Assembly (NCBI GenBank): GCA_030448085.1
Contig: JAUJNU010000004.1
Location: 1-64,000, forward strand
Direction: 5' to 3'
DNA: 64,000 bases
Source of the DNA: Actinomycetota bacterium
Lineage (GTDB): Bacteria; Actinomycetota; UBA4738; CADDZG01; WHSQ01
Each line of letters begins with the position of its first letter. Within the stretch, counting starts at the first letter, position 1. The translations under genes were made by a program, and so were the position numbers. The notes below the pieces were generated by a model that saw only the letters and a program-made list of their open reading frames with translations, was not told the DNA's origin and did not search any database. Shown one piece after another: positions 60,920 through 64,000 of this stretch.

Positions 60920-61253
60920 TGGGGAGAATTTGGTTTGAGGGAGAGCAATGAACAGCAAGCAGGTGGCGATCACACCCGTTACGGGAGCCAGAGGGGACGT
61001 ACCCGAGCGACATGCTGGACGCAGATGGTCTCGGGAAGAGGACTGGAGACCAACGGGCCGCTGAACGGGTCGGGGCTCGAGTGAGCGTCGAGCTCCCAAC
61101 GGCGTCACGGCCCTGCGCATCGTTTGGATGAGGAACTTCGGATGGGATCCGGGCCTCATGCCGGAGACAATCACCCTCCAGGCTGCTAGGTACCTCGCGT
61201 TCCGACTAGCCTCTAAAGGAACTGGCCGTGCGACAGACTAGGAGTCAGAACCG
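60920..61253. other. Intergenic stretch, no supported gene
   Basis: 334 nt between the TPR-PIN gene and the HEPN-motif gene. A 38-codon frame from ATG 60949 (opening MNSKQVAITPV) has no recognisable features. The G/C-rich part 60990-61160 differs in composition from both neighbours and may be a gene remnant. Confidence 0.4.
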
Positions 61254-61817
61254 TTGACCGCTCACTTCAAGGGACTGACCACCGAGAACTGGCTTGAGCC
61301 CGACGAAACTCTTCAAGCCTTCGGACGCCTATCTCTGATCACGGGCCAGGTGCACACAATCACCGCCGATGACTTCGCATCCGCCTTCCTGGCGGTCGAG
61401 TTGATTGACTACGTGCCAGATGACATTGCTGCCATGTTCCAGGTTGCGCGGGGGACGCTGTTGTACGGCTACTTCTTCTATCCCTTGTATGCCCTCGGCC
61501 AAGACCAACTCTGGCGAGTGTGCGAAGCCGCTCTAAGCGAGAAGGTCCGACGGTTAGGCGCTCCCAAAAGTCATAAGAGATTCGCAGAAAGAATCCGGTG
61601 GATGCATTCGGAGGGTCACTTCTCGGAGGAACAAGTTCTGTGGTGGACAGCCGCCAAGGACCTCAGAAACAGCGCCTCACACCCCCTCTTCCAAACCCTG
61701 ACCACTCCACTCGAACTGACCGGAGACCTTCGACGCACCGCACACGCCATCAACTGTCTCTTCGACGACACGATCGACTTTATGTCGCTTTGGCAGCAGC
61801 GGCCTTTCCAGGTCTGA
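61254..61817 (+). CDS. HEPN-motif helical protein
   Basis: 187 residues, mainly helical. Near the C-terminal third it has LRNSASHP, i.e. R-N-x3-H, the Rx4H RNase motif of HEPN domains with the usual polar residue after Arg. The preceding YGYFFYPLYALGQDQLWRVCEAAL and the following helix fit DUF4145-like HEPN folds, often found in defence and abortive-infection loci. The TTG start shown has no strong ribosome-binding site. The next gene converges from the other strand 36 nt away. Catalytic activity is inferred from the motif only. Confidence 0.62.
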   Translation: MTAHFKGLTTENWLEPDETLQAFGRLSLITGQVHTITADDFASAFLAVELIDYVPDDIAAMFQVARGTLLYGYFFYPLYALGQDQLWRVCEAALSEKVRRLGAPKSHKRFAERIRWMHSEGHFSEEQVLWWTAAKDLRNSASHPLFQTLTTPLELTGDLRRTAHAINCLFDDTIDFMSLWQQRPFQV

Positions 61818-61853
61818 CTAAGTCCGTGAGTGCTAGACGAGTTCGCACTTCCG

Positions 61854-62985
61854 CTATGCGCTTGGTCTTGACTGTTCCGGTCCATTCCAGAGTGCCTCGA
61901 GTCCTCTGAGTTCCTCATCGGTGAGCTCGAAATCGCCTTCGGCGCGAACCATCGTCGTATCCCAAGGACGGAGTCCATCGTGACGAGGCGTCAGAAGGAT
62001 GCCGACAATTACGACGCCTTCGTAGGTACCGAGATCGCTGCCGAACTCATGGTGGCGGAGGGTCACCCACTGACGAAACGCCTCCATATGACACTCGGTG
62101 AAACGGGAGCACGCGCCGAACCCAAGTTGAGGTTCCGGAGGCGCGAAGCGAAATCGGCGGAATCCCCATTTCGTTTCGGACGCGTCCACACTTGCCACGT
62201 CATTCAGCATGTCCAGCAGAAACTTCCCCAATTCAGATCGGTGCGCGACAGGTAGCCGGTCGATCTCACTCAGTAGCGAAAGGCGACTTTCTTCCTCGAT
62301 TTTCTGGACAACCGGAGATGTGGCGATGTCCTCCATGATGCTTCTGAGAAGACGGTGGTAGCCGTCGGTCTCCGTCGCGACGGGAAACTGAGGCAATAGC
62401 GGTGCCGAAATTGGAGACCCCTCCCCAATTATGCGGGGATCCAAGGGCGGTGGAGGCGTCGCAGCGTCGGCTGCAGCAAGCTTGTAGTAGCGCACCGGCT
62501 CTCGCCCGAGCTCTATCGGATCATTCTCCGCAGCGCGCTTTAGGTACTGGACGACCGCGTACGTAGAACGCAGCTGATCAAAGAGAAACTCCCAGTCTCG
62601 CCGCAGCAAGACCACTTGAGGGATATCCCCCGCCTTCTCAACAAAGAGATCCTCCGGGGGATCGTCGTAATCAATGACGACAGCGATGAGCCAATCGAGA
62701 CGATTCGTATCAACCCCTATTTCACGACCGCGACCGTTAATGAGCCGCGTCGGTTCCGTGGTGAGTCGATAGACGAAGTCCGGTAGGCCCCAAAACGGCA
62801 GCACACGATTCGACCGCCTCCTCGGCTGCGCTGCCCTGATCCGAACCCACCGGTAGTGGCAGCGCATGAGCGATCGGGCGTAAGAACACGCCAGCCGACG
62901 TCTCGACCATTAGGGTTAGCGCAGGTCCACCATCTCGTTCCATGCCCTCACGATAAAGAGAGCATGCGACAAGATTCGTCCCCAC
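61854..62985 (-). CDS. Hypothetical protein of the island (one frameshift near its start)
   Basis: About 375 residues. The body contains LINGRGREIGVDTNRLDWLI, VVVIDYDDPP-like segments, VVLLRRDWEFLFDQLRSTYAVVQYL and PVRYYKLAAADA, then a long helical C-terminus. The N-terminal part (LTLMVETSAGVFLRPI, SAAEEAVES) lies in another frame that joins near 62805 to LPFWGLPDFVYR. Start at ATG 62943 or 62985. I recall the VLLRRDWEFLFxQLxST pattern from a family of uncharacterised proteins, some of which carry a nuclease-like PDF...QVK segment between PDFVYR and LINGRGR. That segment seems to be missing here. Confidence 0.6.
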
Positions 62986-63046
62986 AAAGCGCCCTCAGAT
63001 TCTGTGTTCATCGACGAGCGGAGGTGCCCAGTAGTGCAGTCACAAT

Positions 63047-63241
63047 TTATTCGAACTCGATGCCTAGCCTAAATGACACTCGTGTGAGATGACACTGCAC
63101 CAATTCGCCCAAGCGTTGATGAATGTTCCTTGAGGTATCGGAGAAGATATGGCCCGTATGTAGCAGGGAAAGAATATTTTCTTCGGACGCCGGCGAGCAT
63201 AGAATCGCGATGATGGAATCGCTATGGCTGTACCTAGCCAT
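63047..63241 (-). CDS. Doubtful small reading frame
   Basis: 64-codon frame (starts MARYSHSDSIIAIL) divergent from the next gene. It contains the right copy of the direct repeat. No family recognised and no clear ribosome-binding site. It may be part of a decayed gene. Confidence 0.25.
   Translation of the reverse strand: MARYSHSDSIIAILCSPASEENILSLLHTGHIFSDTSRNIHQRLGELVQCHLTRVSFRLGIEFE
63107..63134 (+). repeat. Right copy of the 28-bp imperfect direct repeat
   Basis: Same orientation as 56008-56035, 24/28 identical, with the shared 14-mer at 63121-63134. The two copies bound 7.1 kb that hold the HicA-like, TPR-PIN, HEPN and hypothetical genes. Confidence 0.6.
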
Positions 63242-63267
63242 TTCGCATAGGACGCGATAATCCGCTA

Positions 63268-63840
63268 ATGCATTCCTCGCCCCGCGATCAAGCCCTATTC
63301 GCAGTGTGGCGGGAGTATGCGCAAACCGCTTTCGAGTTGATGACTGGTCGCGTGGGCGACATTGGTGATGGCGGTACTTACGAGATTGTTCAGGAGTGGC
63401 AGCCCCGTAATCGGGATTCCGAAGACGCGGTGTGGACTCGTCGTCCTACACGGAAGCCCTGGATATGGCCGTTGATTTCGGAAATGGACTCTGAGCTGCA
63501 GAGTCTTACCGAGTACCACTCGGCGGTAACAGCCCTCAGAGCTAACGCGGTGATTGCTTCCCAGCTCGGAAATCTTGTCGGTACTGTCTTGGGGTCCTCG
63601 CTGTTGGCGGAGGATGAGCTGATCGAGGGGCTGCTTCAGGAGACGGTCCTGCGATCGGGACAACTCGGATTCGACGAGGAGGCGTTCCGAGGGGCATATC
63701 TTCATATCGAGGGAGCTCTCTACGCGGAGCATCTCCGCTTCAAAATGATCGCCCCTACTTTTCAGACAAAATTCACTCGGTTGCCGCTAGTGCTGGACGA
63801 CAATTTGAAAAATCGACGAGATGTCATTAGGCGAGCTTAA
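63268..63840 (+). CDS. Hypothetical protein of the island
   Basis: 190 residues, largely helical (FAVWREYAQTAFELMTG, EMDSELQSLTEYHSAVTALR, EDELIEGLLQETVLRSG). No family recognised. Third positions are less G/C-rich than in the core genes, as in the TPR-PIN gene. Its end overlaps the next gene by 20 nt, so they probably form an operon whose later members lie beyond the window; a multi-gene defence or restriction locus is possible but not shown. Confidence 0.6.
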   Translation: MHSSPRDQALFAVWREYAQTAFELMTGRVGDIGDGGTYEIVQEWQPRNRDSEDAVWTRRPTRKPWIWPLISEMDSELQSLTEYHSAVTALRANAVIASQLGNLVGTVLGSSLLAEDELIEGLLQETVLRSGQLGFDEEAFRGAYLHIEGALYAEHLRFKMIAPTFQTKFTRLPLVLDDNLKNRRDVIRRA

Positions 63841-64000
63841 TGCTGCCGCGTCCGCCGGGCTCTTCGTCAGGACGGTGAGGCCCGACCAAGACAGGCACGT
63901 ATTCCGAAATCGCGACGCAGTGATGTACGCATACACGCTCCCCAAGAGGGTCACGCCTCCTAACCATTTGGACGAGGACGATGATGACGGCCAAGAAGAT
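63821..64000 (+). CDS. Start of an unrecognised gene, cut by the window edge
   Basis: ATG 63821 opens a frame that stays open to the end of the window, 60 codons (starting SLGELNAAASAGLFVRTV, later YAYTLPKRVTPPNHL, then an acidic Asp/Glu stretch). It overlaps the previous gene by 20 nt. Family unknown. Confidence 0.5.
   Translation, partial: MSLGELNAAASAGLFVRTVRPDQDRHVFRNRDAVMYAYTLPKRVTPPNHLDEDDDDGQED

Overview
The window reads as chromosomal DNA of a high-GC, deep-branching actinobacterium (Actinomycetota); class or genus cannot be fixed from sequence alone. The evidence is a long, almost collinear minus-strand run of actinobacterial core genes (comM - dprA - xerC - whiG-type sigma - rpsB - tsf - pyrH - frr - cdsA - dxr - rseP - ispG - rimP - nusA - ylxR - infB - ylxP - rbfA - nrnA - truB - ribF - rpsO - pnp - M16 peptidase - dapB - dapA - rnj - ftsK - rodZ-like - rimO). 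A 24-codon gene of the actinobacterial ribosomal protein bL37 type, strong G/C third positions and frequent GTG/TTG starts agree with this.

Layout. 1-5.3 kb: rimO end, rodZ-like gene, and a plus-strand surface-glycan pair (YfhO-like membrane protein and a GT2-methyltransferase fusion). 5.3-27.1 kb: the translation, RNA decay, lysine/diaminopimelate, isoprenoid and cell-division core. 27.2-31.7 kb: an SOS-box-controlled DUF222/HNH gene and a polar amino-acid ABC transporter. 31.8-37.6 kb: cdsA-frr-pyrH-tsf-rpsB, a WhiG/FliA-type sigma factor and a Xer recombinase. 37.7-44.7 kb: DUF3105 protein, fatty acid desaturase with its TetR neighbour, a class III adenylate cyclase, a sulfatase-like membrane enzyme and NhaA. 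44.8-56.0 kb: dprA and the 3' half of comM, separated by a lipoprotein, a very large secreted subtilisin-like protein with two kinds of tandem repeats, a VOC protein and a divergent TetR/membrane-protein pair. 56.0-64 kb: a lower-GC accessory island that starts where comM breaks off.

The island holds the most unusual locus. An 81-codon protein with a HicA/dsRBD-like element order overlaps by 4 nt the start of a 1476-residue protein. That protein joins an antitoxin-like N-terminus with a DNA-binding helix-turn-helix to a long TPR array and a C-terminal PIN-like nuclease domain. A HEPN-motif protein and several unrecognised genes follow. A 28-bp imperfect direct repeat (24/28 identical) lies at the comM break and again about 7.1 kb away.

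Important caveat: many genes are broken by 1-nt indels, mostly in G, C or T runs. These include essential ones (infB, rpsB, dapA, ribF, cdsA), whose correct frames continue immediately. I read these as sequencing or assembly errors and annotate such genes as whole, naming the breaks. No rRNA, tRNA, CRISPR array, transposase or integrase was recognised.
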